A stretch of 64,000 bases of DNA from an uncultured Paracoccaceae bacterium (GTDB taxonomy: Bacteria; Pseudomonadota; Alphaproteobacteria; Rhodobacterales; Rhodobacteraceae): the NCBI GenBank assembly GCA_947493145.1, contig CANLPZ010000002.1, positions 829,364 through 893,363 on the forward strand, read 5' to 3'. The translations under genes were made by a program, and so were the position numbers. This document shows, piece by piece, positions 35,043 through 43,570 of the stretch. The first letter of the stretch is position 1; the number at the start of each line of letters is the position of its first letter. Below the pieces are notes generated by a model that was not told the DNA's origin, searched no databases, and saw only the letters and a list, made by a program, of their open reading frames with translations.

Positions 35043-35994
35043 CAACAAACTCCGTTCGTGTGTTGGACAGCGCAAGTTCAGCAACCGAACGCGCAAGTGC
35101 AGGGGCCAAAAGAAACCCGTGTCGGTACAGCCCATTTGCGTAAATCGTCGACCCAAAACGTCGTACACGCGGCAGGTTGTCCGCAAAGGCAGGGCGCAGA
35201 TCGACACCAATTTCCAATACCTCTGCTTCGCCAAAGGCTGGGTTCAGGGCATATGCGGCGCTCAGCAGTTCTAACATTGAACGGGCTGAAATACGTTTGC
35301 GATCTTCGGCCTCGATCATTGTGGCACCGAGCATATACACCCCGTCACCGCGCGGGACGATGTAAAGCGGAATTCGAGGGTGCAACAGCCGCACAGGTCG
35401 GCTGATGTGAACATCTGGCGCACGAATGATCAGCATTTCCCCTTTGACTCCGCGAAGATCGGGTAAACGATCTTTTGCGGCAAAGCCGGTGCAATCGATT
35501 GTCACACCCGTGTTTGTTGGAACTTCGGTCAAAAAGGTGACGCCGTTGTTCGTCAATGCGGTGTACAGATCGCGCAGGGCCTGTCTTGGGGATAGATGCG
35601 CTTCGTCCTGAAAAAACAAGGCTTTGTGGAATTGTGTTAAATCGGGTTCTAACTGTTCGATTCCGTCTTTGCCAATCTCAATGAAACCTTCGGTTCGACG
35701 GGCAAAACGTTTCAAATCCGGCAAATCGCGTGGGTTCGCAACGACCAAGGTCCCGGCCTTCGTCACGTTGGTTTTTGTTGACCACCACTCAATGGCCAAT
35801 TGGCCAAATCGCAGGACGGGTTCTTCGGCGTTTTCATATTCGCACCATGGGGCAAGCATGCCACCCGCCCACCAGCTGCAGCCGTGTTCGGCCGGTGGTC
35901 CATTTGGATCGACGATTTGCACGTCTGCGCCGCGTGCGACCAATTCGGTCGCGACAGCCAGACCTGCAACACCTGATCCAAGGATGGTAATCAT
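35026..35994 (-). CDS. thiO: Glycine oxidase ThiO
   Basis: The protein of about 322 residues is an FAD-dependent DAO-family oxidase: 'MITILGSGVAGLAVATELVARG' (FAD-binding GxGxxG), 'HGCSWWAGGMLAPWCE' and a C-terminal 'IYANGLYRHGFLLAPALAR'. ThiO oxidises glycine to dehydroglycine for thiazole synthesis under aerobic conditions. I chose the ATG at 35994 next to the thiD stop (35996-35998); the frame extends 19 codons upstream in thiD. Confidence 0.92.
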   Translation of the reverse strand: MITILGSGVAGLAVATELVARGADVQIVDPNGPPAEHGCSWWAGGMLAPWCEYENAEEPVLRFGQLAIEWWSTKTNVTKAGTLVVANPRDLPDLKRFARRTEGFIEIGKDGIEQLEPDLTQFHKALFFQDEAHLSPRQALRDLYTALTNNGVTFLTEVPTNTGVTIDCTGFAAKDRLPDLRGVKGEMLIIRAPDVHISRPVRLLHPRIPLYIVPRGDGVYMLGATMIEAEDRKRISARSMLELLSAAYALNPAFGEAEVLEIGVDLRPAFADNLPRVRRFGSTIYANGLYRHGFLLAPALARSVAELALSNTRTEFVDEDHP

Positions 35995-35995
35995 A

Positions 35996-36802
35996 TCAAT
36001 TCCGACCCCACAGTGCATGGAAATGGTGAACCGGCCCGTGTCCGTTGCCAATGTCCAACGTGTCCGCGGCCAAAATGGCGTTGTTCAGATAGTGATGCGC
36101 CTGCGCAAATGCGTCGGGAACGGACAAACCCTTTGCCAAACCTGATGCGATCGATGACGACAATGTGCACCCTGTTCCGTGGGTGTTTTTCGTCTCGATC
36201 CGTTCGACGGATAGGTCGGTAATGGTGCCATTTGACTCAACCAAATAGTCCGTGCAGACCTCGCCGCTTGCGTGGCCCCCTTTCATCACAACGGTTTTCG
36301 CGCCTAAATCACAAAGCGCCTTGCCTTGTTCGATCGCGTCTTGGCCTGTTGTGGCCTCGCCTTGGCCAAGTAAAACGGCGGCTTCGGGCAGGTTGGGGGT
36401 CAATACGGTTGCGCGCGGGATCAAAACATCGCGTAAGGTTTTGACGGCTTCGTCTGCAAGCAACGCATCGCCAGATTTCGCAATCATCACAGGGTCCACG
36501 ACAATCGGCCCGTCAAACCCGTCCAAGGCAGCGACGACCGTGTTGATAATGTCTGATGTGGCCAACATTCCGATCTTTATCGCGTTGACATTGATGTCGC
36601 TTAGAACCGCATCAATTTGCGCGGCGATAATGTCCAATTCAATCCCTTGAACGGCTGTAACAGCTTTGGTGTTTTGGGCGGTCACAGCTGTGATAACAGA
36701 GGTGCCAAACACGCCAAGCGCGGACATTGCTTTCAGATCCGCCTGAATTCCCGCGCCGCCACCGCTGTCAGATCCCGCTATGGTTAACGCAATTGCCGTC
36801 AT
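35996..36802 (-). CDS. thiD: Hydroxymethylpyrimidine/phosphomethylpyrimidine kinase
   Basis: The protein of about 268 residues has the ribokinase-fold ThiD signatures 'IALTIAGSDSGGGAGIQADL' at the start, 'VVDPVMIAKSGD' and the anion-hole 'NTHGTGCTLSSSIASGLA'. It phosphorylates HMP to HMP-PP. It is the first gene of the eleven-gene thiamine operon; the open frame before the ATG at 36802 runs through the TPP riboswitch and is not coding. Confidence 0.94.
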   Translation of the reverse strand: MTAIALTIAGSDSGGGAGIQADLKAMSALGVFGTSVITAVTAQNTKAVTAVQGIELDIIAAQIDAVLSDINVNAIKIGMLATSDIINTVVAALDGFDGPIVVDPVMIAKSGDALLADEAVKTLRDVLIPRATVLTPNLPEAAVLLGQGEATTGQDAIEQGKALCDLGAKTVVMKGGHASGEVCTDYLVESNGTITDLSVERIETKNTHGTGCTLSSSIASGLAKGLSVPDAFAQAHHYLNNAILAADTLDIGNGHGPVHHFHALWGRN

Positions 36803-36869
36803 GATTTGCTCCGCTTCGTATAAGGGCAGGGCAAAAAGATCGGTCGTGTCTCGTGGACATTGAAACACC

Positions 36870-36952
36870 GTTCCCTCCGCCGGAATTGCCCGGATCAGGT
36901 TCGATGGGTTTACGCAAATGCGAGTCTCAGCCAGACACGGCACCCCAACGGT
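36870..36952 (-). promoter_or_regulatory. TPP riboswitch (THI element)
   Basis: On the minus strand the leader has the THI-box order: GGGGTGCC, then GGCTGAGA (CTGAGA at 36925-36930), then AACCTGATCCGGG (CTGATC near 36893-36899), then GCGGAGGGAA (36871-36880). These are the pyrimidine- and pyrophosphate-sensing cores of the TPP aptamer. It lies about 70 bases before thiD and should shut the whole operon off when TPP is high, by terminating or by masking the ribosome site. Confidence 0.95.
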
Positions 36953-36959
36953 TGGCATT

Positions 36960-36988
36960 GTGTTAGCAGCGACGTCGAAGCCTGTCAA
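36960..36988 (-). promoter_or_regulatory. Sigma-70-type promoter of the thiamine operon
   Basis: Reading leftward, TTGACA (36983-36988) and TAACAC (36960-36965) are 17 bases apart. The predicted start, about 7 bases further, falls at the first base of the TPP aptamer, which fits a riboswitch leader. Confidence 0.65.
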
Positions 36989-37285
36989 ACGTGCCAATGC
37001 ACGGCATTATCTTTCAAAATTGAAGCAAATCTTACCTTGGGTCACCAAGTGAATCGCCTAAGGGTTGATCACTAAAAGGTTAACAAGGAACACTTGGTGG
37101 TGTGGCTTCATGTGGATTAAGTTGTTTATTTTGTTAATGAATTTTAAAAATTTGAGTTTTTTTTGACTTAACGGAAAAAGTTAACAATCGCACAACTCAC
37201 TGATGAACAGCCCGCTTTAATGTGGCTGTTAAGACTTCGTTAAGTGCTCGCTTCCGACAATTTTTGTAATAACTGGAGGGCTGAA
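36989..37285. other. AT-rich intergenic region upstream of the RTX gene
   Basis: No gene is seen. The stretch carries several GTTAA repeats, A/T tracts and a weak TTGACT (37163-37168) promoter-like element facing right. It likely holds the promoter of the RTX gene at 37286. Confidence 0.5.
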
Positions 37286-39850
37286 ATGGCGACGATTATT
37301 AGCACGGGCACCGATGTATTTGCGACAAATAATGATGACACAATTGTTTCGACAGCAGTCATTGGGACAAAACAAATTCACATTTACTCAAAGGGGGGAG
37401 ACGACAATATTGAATTAGATTTTGCTTCAGACATTTCTAATTTTCAGGGTTGGGTTGACGATCCCGCGGCCGCATATTTCAGCCATGGACATCATGTGCG
37501 TGGGGATCGCAATGGCAGTCTAACGCGGGGTGAAGACATCTTTAACTTCACCAATATTTCGAATGTGTCTGGTGATGCGGTGGTTGTGGGCCGGATTGAG
37601 GATTTCGACGCGTCACGCGATGTTATTCAGATCGAGGGGCAATCAATTGATATCCATAACCTTCCGTCCAATGTTCGGCTGGTTCATTTTGATGGAAATC
37701 ACAATGACGCCGGTGCCGGTCCACAATATTGGATTATCATTGAAACGCCGACCGGCGGTACAATTTTTTACTCGTTAGAAGGCGCACGTGTCGATCTTGA
37801 CGGGAACGGTCACGGCAACAGCGGCGAACACGAAGGCCATTTCCTAAAATATACGGACCTGCCTGATTTCGATAGCTTGCAAGATGTGCCCTATATCGAC
37901 CCTGTGAACTATGCGCCTGCAGGTATCACACCACAGGCCGGTGGTAAGATCATTGACGATTACGATTTCAATGAATCGGTTGATGGCGATGTGTCGACCC
38001 CTGTTCGGGGGACGCATTATGGGGACGTGATTGCCGCAGGGCTGAATGATGATCTGGTTTTTGCAGGGCGCGGCGACGATATCGTTTGGGGCGGAACCGG
38101 TCATGATGTGATTCATGGCGAAGACGGAAATGACATTCTGTATGGTGGGTTCGGTAACGATCACTTGCATGCCGGCGAAGGCGACGCTGCACAGGGTGTT
38201 CAGGAACTGTACGGCCAAGCCGGAAACGACCACTATCATATTTCTGCAAACAGCGGTGATGTGATCCTTACACACGAAGCAGAGGCCCAACAGGGACCGA
38301 TGATCATGTCGACTGGGGGGCATGACCACCACGGGCATATCTCCGACGGCCACATGAACCATGACATGGTTGTGTTTACAGACGTGAATATGGCGGACAT
38401 CGAAATCACGTCATTTGACTTCACTTTTGGTGGGACGGTCGACGATCCAAACGGTGTGGCGTTGGTGTTGAATTGGGACGGTGGCAGCTTAACCATCGCG
38501 AACGAAGCCGAAGATATCGAAATGTTCGTGTTTGCAGATGGGTCAACCGTCGAAGGCTTCAGTGCGGACGCGTGGTCAAATGGGCGCGACCGTGTGTACG
38601 GAACCGATGGCGACAATATCATCGCAACCGGTCACCAAGGCTGGGCAAACACCTATGGTGGCGATGGGAACGATACAATCATTGGCGGCGACGGGCGAGA
38701 TTATATCTTTGGTGGCAATGGGGATGATCGCATCAGCGTCGGCCAAAACACCTATGATGGCGTCACGCAAGCTGTGTTCGGCCAAGCGGGGAGCGACACC
38801 TATGTCATTTCACGCGATCACGGGTCGATGTTGATCAACAACCGTGCCGAAGATGCCTCTTCCACGGATGTAGATCGGGTCGAATTTGTCGATTTAAACC
38901 CAGCCGATATCGAAGTGTCTACGCATGATTTTGGAAATGCTGATGGCATTGGGTTGATTATGTCGTGGGACGGCGGACGGGTCACAATTGCCAATATGGG
39001 TCAAGATATCGAAGAGTTTGTTTTCGCGGATGGAACAGTTCTGGCCCAAATCGATCCTGACAACTGGGACTATGGTGCGACGTTGATTGAGGTGGCTCAA
39101 AACACGACATTGGTTCTGAACCATGACGATCCGCTTTTGAATGGTGCCCCCGAGATAGTGATCGACGCCGCGTTGAACGACGTTGAAATCTCAAGCGCTG
39201 GGGGCACAGGCGCAAACGGCGATTTTCTTGTCCTCAGCTGGGCTGGTGGCAGTGTGACAGTCGCCAACGATGGTGAAGCCATCGACAGTTTCGTCTTCGC
39301 AGATGGGTCAACCGTGTCGTCCTTTGGTGCGGATGATTGGTCGAACGGGCGGGATCGGCTGTATGGCTCTGACGACGATGATGTTATCCGCTCCGCAGAC
39401 GACGGTTGGGCAAATGTATATGGCCAAGACGGGAATGACGTTTTGATTGGCGGGAATGGCCGCGATTATCTCTTTGGGGGGAATGGCGACGACACGCTGA
39501 CTGCGGGGGGCAACGCCCGTGATAACGCCAGCCAATTGCTGTTTGGGCAGGCGGGCAGTGATACCTATCACATCATGTCCACGGATGAGTCCGTTCAAAT
39601 CAACCACGCGGCGGAACGGGCATCGTCCACAGATCATGACGAAATCGTCTTTTTGGACTTGGCATCAACAGATGTCGATATCTCGATGTATGATTACACC
39701 AATGGCGGAACCAATTCGAACCGGAATGGCGAAGCTTTGGTTATCTCATGGGACACAGGCGAATTGATGGTCGCCAATCGCGGCCAAGAAATTGAACAAA
39801 TTACGTTTTCTGACGGCGTGGTTTTGACCACGGATGAGTTCCTTACGTAA
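37286..39850 (+). CDS. RTX-type calcium-binding repeat protein
   Basis: The acidic protein of about 854 residues has three blocks of glycine-aspartate nonapeptides of the GGxGxDxUx type, at about 38089-38190, 38650-38731 and 39418-39496 ('GGDGNDTIIGGDGRDYIFGG' and similar). They alternate with a repeated 'FVFADGSTV' / 'DWSNGRDRLYG' module. Four copies of a 'DxxxxDIEIS...LSWDGGSVTIAN' unit resemble the haemolysin-type calcium-binding related domain. Such proteins leave the cell by type I secretion through a C-terminal signal; no type I genes lie nearby. GGAGGGC supports the start at 37286. No enzymatic domain was recognised, so a surface or matrix role is likely. Confidence 0.85.
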   Translation: MATIISTGTDVFATNNDDTIVSTAVIGTKQIHIYSKGGDDNIELDFASDISNFQGWVDDPAAAYFSHGHHVRGDRNGSLTRGEDIFNFTNISNVSGDAVVVGRIEDFDASRDVIQIEGQSIDIHNLPSNVRLVHFDGNHNDAGAGPQYWIIIETPTGGTIFYSLEGARVDLDGNGHGNSGEHEGHFLKYTDLPDFDSLQDVPYIDPVNYAPAGITPQAGGKIIDDYDFNESVDGDVSTPVRGTHYGDVIAAGLNDDLVFAGRGDDIVWGGTGHDVIHGEDGNDILYGGFGNDHLHAGEGDAAQGVQELYGQAGNDHYHISANSGDVILTHEAEAQQGPMIMSTGGHDHHGHISDGHMNHDMVVFTDVNMADIEITSFDFTFGGTVDDPNGVALVLNWDGGSLTIANEAEDIEMFVFADGSTVEGFSADAWSNGRDRVYGTDGDNIIATGHQGWANTYGGDGNDTIIGGDGRDYIFGGNGDDRISVGQNTYDGVTQAVFGQAGSDTYVISRDHGSMLINNRAEDASSTDVDRVEFVDLNPADIEVSTHDFGNADGIGLIMSWDGGRVTIANMGQDIEEFVFADGTVLAQIDPDNWDYGATLIEVAQNTTLVLNHDDPLLNGAPEIVIDAALNDVEISSAGGTGANGDFLVLSWAGGSVTVANDGEAIDSFVFADGSTVSSFGADDWSNGRDRLYGSDDDDVIRSADDGWANVYGQDGNDVLIGGNGRDYLFGGNGDDTLTAGGNARDNASQLLFGQAGSDTYHIMSTDESVQINHAAERASSTDHDEIVFLDLASTDVDISMYDYTNGGTNSNRNGEALVISWDTGELMVANRGQEIEQITFSDGVVLTTDEFLT
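38367..39838 (+). repeat. Internal repeats of the RTX protein
   Basis: Four degenerate copies of a strand-rich unit start near 38367, 38879, 39151 and 39640. Two of the calcium-binding blocks, near 38570-38810 and 39334-39575, are closely similar in protein sequence ('SNGRDRVYG' versus 'SNGRDRLYG') with an offset of about 764 bases, a sign of past internal duplication. Confidence 0.7.
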
Positions 39851-39858
39851 GTGAGGAT

Positions 39859-39901
39859 GGCAGGACAGGTTGGATCCCCAATCAATGCGACTTGTCCTGC
39901 C
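39859..39901 (+). other. Long-loop hairpin after the RTX gene
   Basis: GGCAGGACA (39859-39867) pairs with TGTCCTGCC (39893-39901) around a 25-base loop, 9 bases past the stop codon. It may protect the transcript 3' end together with the terminator that follows. Confidence 0.45.
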
Positions 39902-39917
39902 TGCGACGTATCAAAGG

Positions 39918-39951
39918 TGGCTGGCACGTATTGCCAGCCATTTGCTTGTTT
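39918..39951 (+). terminator. Intrinsic terminator of the RTX gene
   Basis: TGGCTGGCA (39918-39926) and TGCCAGCCA (39932-39940) form a perfect 9-bp stem with a 5-base loop, followed by TTTGCTTGTTT. Confidence 0.85.
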
Positions 39952-40302
39952 CACATCGGTCGACAGCGCACGGAAGCTTTGATAGGTCAGCGAAATGACC
40001 CAACCGTTACAGAATCACGGGCGCTTATCTGGCGCCTGATGATAGGGTGGAAATTAAATTTTATTAAATCAACACTTTACGGTTAAGTCTGTGTTTATTC
40101 CCTGCAAGGTTTTGGGTGTGTTCTGCTGACAATCAGGTGAACTTTTACGGCACCTACTGTTATGGCGTCTTGAAAGTTGATTGTGTTCAATCCGCGTTTC
40201 CTAACATATACTGAGGTAAGTTTTAAAAAGAAATTCTGTTTTTTCGATTTGAATACGTCTGTAGCTTGCAAAAAACAGTTGTCGAAGGTGAGTTAAACAT
40301 CA
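39952..40302. other. Intergenic region before the small secreted protein
   Basis: No gene is visible. It holds a short GGCGC/GCGCC hairpin near 40020-40040 and AT-rich sequence up to the next start. A promoter for the gene at 40303 is expected here, but no clear one was found. Confidence 0.4.
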
Positions 40303-40710
40303 ATGAATTGGTACAAAATCCAAAAAAAAATGGTCGCTACTGTTTGCTTCGTTTTGTTGGCTGCGAAAGCAGCAGCTGATGTCGATTTTAGTAATTTAAG
40401 AGAAAATAGAGTAGCTTATGGTTGTGTCGTTAAATTGACCGAAGAAATGAAAATGCACTTACAACCAGGTAAGTGTGGGCGGCCAAATCCCGCAGATGAA
40501 TTTGTCCTAGATTTTGGACCAGACAACTTTGATTTTGAGCAATTTTGGTTTGACGTCGCTGGTAGATATATAGAATGTTCCACGGTTTCGGATGAGTCGC
40601 GGATGCCACCGTGGCGACCGACGTATTGCGTTATTGAGTTTCCGAGTGTCGATGGCTTGGAGGTAGTGCGGGACGGACGTGAGTTAACTGATTATTTAAC
40701 TCACGAATAG
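40303..40710 (+). CDS. Small secreted protein of unknown function
   Basis: The 135-residue protein starts with a signal peptide (MVATVCFVLLAAKAAA after a basic n-region). The mature part has four cysteines (in 'YGCVVKL', 'GKCGRP', 'IECSTV', 'TYCVIEF'), which could form two disulfides in the periplasm. I do not recognise a family. AAGGTGAG lies rather far upstream (about 15 bases), so the start is moderately secure. The region is AT-richer than its surroundings. A 10-bp hairpin lies in its last codons. Confidence 0.6.
   Translation: MNWYKIQKKMVATVCFVLLAAKAAADVDFSNLRENRVAYGCVVKLTEEMKMHLQPGKCGRPNPADEFVLDFGPDNFDFEQFWFDVAGRYIECSTVSDESRMPPWRPTYCVIEFPSVDGLEVVRDGRELTDYLTHE
40678..40705 (+). terminator. 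Hairpin inside the 3' end of the small secreted protein gene
   Basis: CGTGAGTTAA (40678-40687) pairs with TTAACTCACG (40696-40705), ending two bases before the TAG stop. AT-rich sequence with TTTT follows. It could act as a terminator that overlaps the coding end. Confidence 0.45.
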
Positions 40711-40966
40711 ATTTATTGAGCTTTTCTGGTTTTCAATTAGTCGAACTATTCTGTACTCAACGTGATAGCCCACACCTGTTCCGCACTGTGTTGATCAAGT
40801 AACCGAAATCATGCAGCGTTTCCTTTGCATGATCTTTTAATCGCAAGGCTCTTGAGGCATAGTTGCATTGCATGCTTGCTCACTTAGAACTGACATGCGT
40901 TCGAACCAATGAGACCAAAGTAATCATGCCGTTTCACCCACCCTTTGTCGCATCGAAGAAATCAAT

Positions 40967-41956
40967 ATGCTGAAAAACAAAGAAAAAATGATTTCAGTCG
41001 CCCCGATGATGGATTGGACCGACAGGCATTGCCGGACCTTGCATCGTTTGATGTCGCGCAATGCGTTGCTGTATACCGAAATGGTAACGTCGCCTGCGAT
41101 TGTGCGGGGCGGGGCGCTGCACCTGTTGGATTTTGGCGAACAGGAACATCCTGTGGCATTGCAATTGGGGGGATCGGACCCATCCGAGCTGGCGCAAGCC
41201 GCAAAAATCGGAAGCGACCATGGGTATGACGAAATCAATCTAAACTGTGGATGCCCATCCGACCGTGTTCAATCAGGACGATTTGGTGCGGTTTTGATGG
41301 AAACGCCTGACCTTGTGGCCGACTGTGTTGCGGCGATGATTGATGCCAGCGCCGTGGAGGTGACGGTGAAATGCCGCATCGGTGTCGATGACCAAGACCC
41401 GCATCAGGTTTTGCCAGATTTCATCGAAAAGGTCTCCTCTGCCGGTGTGCAACGGTTTCAAATCCATGCACGCAAAGCGTGGCTACAGGGGCTTTCGCCC
41501 AAAGAAAACCGCGATATTCCACCGCTTGATTACGATTTGGTACATGCGATGAAACGCGACTTTCCACAGTTGCACATTTCTCTCAACGGCGGGATTGCGG
41601 ATCTGGCAAGCGCCAAGGCACATCTGGATGCGGGGTTGGACGGTGTCATGATCGGACGCGCGGCATATCACACGCCATCTGATATCCTATTGGCCGCGGA
41701 CCAAGAAATTTACGGCGATGATCATGCAACAACGGCTGAAGAGGTCGTTATGTCAATGCTGCCCTATATCGATGCGCATATCGAAACAGGAGGACGGTTG
41801 CACCAAGTCACACGCCATATGTTAGGGCTGTTTGCCGGACAACCTGGTGCGCGGGGATGGCGGCGGCATCTATCGCAACATGCGCATTTGAAAACAGCGG
41901 ATCGCGCGACGGTTTTGGACGCGCTAAACCACATCAAAGAACCGCACGCTGCGTAA
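40967..41956 (+). CDS. dusA: tRNA-dihydrouridine(20/20a) synthase
   Basis: The 329-residue flavoprotein fits DusA: 'ISVAPMMDWTDRHCRTLHRLM' at the start, the catalytic Cys region 'EINLNCGCPSDRVQSGRFGA', 'VKCRIGVDDQD' and the FMN-phosphate 'LNGGI' and 'GVMIGRAAYH' elements, then a helical tRNA-binding domain. It reduces U20/U20a in the tRNA D-loop with NADPH. It stands alone, with the exporter gene beginning shortly after. Confidence 0.93.
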   Translation: MLKNKEKMISVAPMMDWTDRHCRTLHRLMSRNALLYTEMVTSPAIVRGGALHLLDFGEQEHPVALQLGGSDPSELAQAAKIGSDHGYDEINLNCGCPSDRVQSGRFGAVLMETPDLVADCVAAMIDASAVEVTVKCRIGVDDQDPHQVLPDFIEKVSSAGVQRFQIHARKAWLQGLSPKENRDIPPLDYDLVHAMKRDFPQLHISLNGGIADLASAKAHLDAGLDGVMIGRAAYHTPSDILLAADQEIYGDDHATTAEEVVMSMLPYIDAHIETGGRLHQVTRHMLGLFAGQPGARGWRRHLSQHAHLKTADRATVLDALNHIKEPHAA

Positions 41957-42034
41957 ACATTGCATAGCCTTGTAACTGCGGGCGTTCTGGCGCACCGTGC
42001 GGCAACTCATTTAGGAACAAAAGGCACAGAGAAC

Positions 42035-42859
42035 GTGACAAGTTTTATCGAAATTCTTCCGTTTATTGGAACACTGTTAGTCATCGGGGCAGTCGCCGGT
42101 GTGTTGGCTGGGTTGTTGGGCGTCGGTGGCGGCATCGTTTTGGTTCCGGCCTTTTTTTACACATTCTCTGCGCTGGGATATGGGTCTGAGCATCTGATGC
42201 AGATCTGTTTGGCAACGTCACTTGCCACGATTATCGTCACATCGTTGCGGTCCGTTCAAAGCCACCACAAAAAAGGGGCGGTTGATTGGGACATTCTGCG
42301 TGGATTTGCACCGGGTATCGTGATTGGCGCCGTAATCGGGATGTTCACCGTGTCTGGGTTAACGACGAACACATTGCAATTTGTGTTTGGCGGTTTGGCC
42401 TTGCTGATCGGTCTTTATATGATTTTTGGAAAAACAGACTGGCGGTTGGGCGATCAAATGCCAACAGGTGTCGGGCGAGCTGCTTGGTCGCCTGTCATCG
42501 GGTTTTTGTCCGTATTGATGGGCATCGGCGGCGGATCATTCGGGGTTCCAACGATGACATTGTTCGCCACCCCAATTCACCGCGCTGTCGCAACCGCGGC
42601 CGGTTTTGGCGTGATCATTGCGCTGCCATCTGTGATCGGGTTTTTGTTTGTGTCGCTTCCCGATGGGCCAACCCCACCTTGGACGTTTGGGGCGGTCAAC
42701 ATCCCCGCATTTTTATTGGTGATTGCGATGACCATTCTGACGGCGCCACTGGGCGCAAAACTGGCGCATCAATTGGATCCAAAGCCGTTGAAACGCATTT
42801 TTGGGGTGTTTTTGTTGGCGGTCGCACTGAACATGTTGCGCAAAGCCTTGTTGGGCTAA
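42035..42859 (+). CDS. TauE/SafE-family sulfite/anion exporter
   Basis: The protein of about 275 residues has eight or so hydrophobic helices in two related halves: 'GAVAGVLAGLLGVGGGIVLVPAFFY' and 'LMGIGGGSFGVPTMTLFAT', the glycine-rich repeats of the TauE/SafE (DUF81) family. Members export sulfite or organosulfonates. I prefer a GTG at 42035 (VTSFIEILPF); a TTG at 41960 would add 25 residues without membrane character. A role in removing sulfite made by the monooxygenase cluster at 22-24 kb is possible, but the genes are not linked. Confidence 0.8.
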   Translation: MTSFIEILPFIGTLLVIGAVAGVLAGLLGVGGGIVLVPAFFYTFSALGYGSEHLMQICLATSLATIIVTSLRSVQSHHKKGAVDWDILRGFAPGIVIGAVIGMFTVSGLTTNTLQFVFGGLALLIGLYMIFGKTDWRLGDQMPTGVGRAAWSPVIGFLSVLMGIGGGSFGVPTMTLFATPIHRAVATAAGFGVIIALPSVIGFLFVSLPDGPTPPWTFGAVNIPAFLLVIAMTILTAPLGAKLAHQLDPKPLKRIFGVFLLAVALNMLRKALLG

Positions 42860-42866
42860 GGCTCGA

Positions 42867-43097
42867 TTACCGTTTCAAACGGGCCGCGCGTCCTCCGCGG
42901 CGCTTTTTGAACTGGTCCGCGCGCGCGGGCAGTTCCAACATCAGCGCGCGCCGTTGATCGGGGTCCATCGTTGACCATTGTGAAATTTCGTCAATCGAGC
43001 GCATGCAGCCCGTGCAAAGCCGCGTTTCGGGATGCACCACGCAAATGTTTATACAGGGGCTTTCAACCTCGTCGCGGGACCAAATATCGTCCGTCAT
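42867..43097 (-). CDS. DUF1289 small cysteine-rich protein
   Basis: The 76-residue protein has the DUF1289 pattern 'SPCINICVVHPETRLCTGCMRSIDEI' with four cysteines, probably binding a metal or Fe-S site, then 'WSTMDPDQRRALMLELPAR'. Its function is unknown. The ATG overlaps the ruvX stop (ATGA), so it is third in a ccmI-ruvX-DUF1289 operon. It is convergent with the TauE gene with only 7 bases between stops. Confidence 0.88.
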   Translation of the reverse strand: MTDDIWSRDEVESPCINICVVHPETRLCTGCMRSIDEISQWSTMDPDQRRALMLELPARADQFKKRRGGRAARLKR

Positions 43098-43570
43098 CCG
43101 TCCGCCTTGATATGTCTAATGCGATCCAACACACCTTGTAAGATATAGCCCGCCGCCACATGGTCAATCACCTCAGCACGTCGTTTGCGGGTTGTGTCCG
43201 CCTCCAACAGCGCTTTTTCAGCGGCGACGGTGGACAAACGTTCGTCCCAAAACCCAATCGGGATATCGACCAACTGGGCCAAATTTCGGGCAAAGGCGCG
43301 GGTTGACTGACAGCGCGGTCCCTCTGACCCGTCCATGTTACGCGGCAAGCCCAAAACGATGCCGCCAAGGTGACGCTCGGCAATGATGTCTTGTAACCGC
43401 GCGGCATCTGTTGAGAATTTTTTACGCTTAATCGTTTCCAACGGCGTTGCTGCGGTCAGCAAGCTGTCGGACACCGCAACACCAATGGTTTTTGTGCCCA
43501 AATCCAGCCCAGCCAAAGCTTGGAAGTCTGGCAATGCGTCGACGAACTCTTCGATTGTTTCATAAATCAT
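43094..43570 (-). CDS. ruvX: Putative Holliday junction resolvase / pre-16S rRNA nuclease YqgF
   Basis: The 158-residue RNase H-fold protein has the first catalytic Asp in 'LAGLDLGTKTIGVAVSD', the central 'GIVLGLPRNMDGSEGPR', and 'FWDERLSTVAAEKAL' followed by 'RKRRAEVIDHVAAGYIL' with further acidic residues. Family members process the 5' end of pre-16S rRNA and have been proposed as resolvases. It overlaps ccmI (ATGA) upstream. Confidence 0.92.
   Translation of the reverse strand: MIYETIEEFVDALPDFQALAGLDLGTKTIGVAVSDSLLTAATPLETIKRKKFSTDAARLQDIIAERHLGGIVLGLPRNMDGSEGPRCQSTRAFARNLAQLVDIPIGFWDERLSTVAAEKALLEADTTRKRRAEVIDHVAAGYILQGVLDRIRHIKADG

Noticed and set aside
36803..36997. N-terminal extension of thiD by 65 codons
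   Set aside because: It covers the TPP riboswitch and the promoter; ThiD starts at the conserved 'IALTIAGSDSGGGAG'.
37844..39637. Antisense reading frames within the RTX gene
   Set aside because: They arise from the repeated Gly-Asp codons and have no conserved domain.
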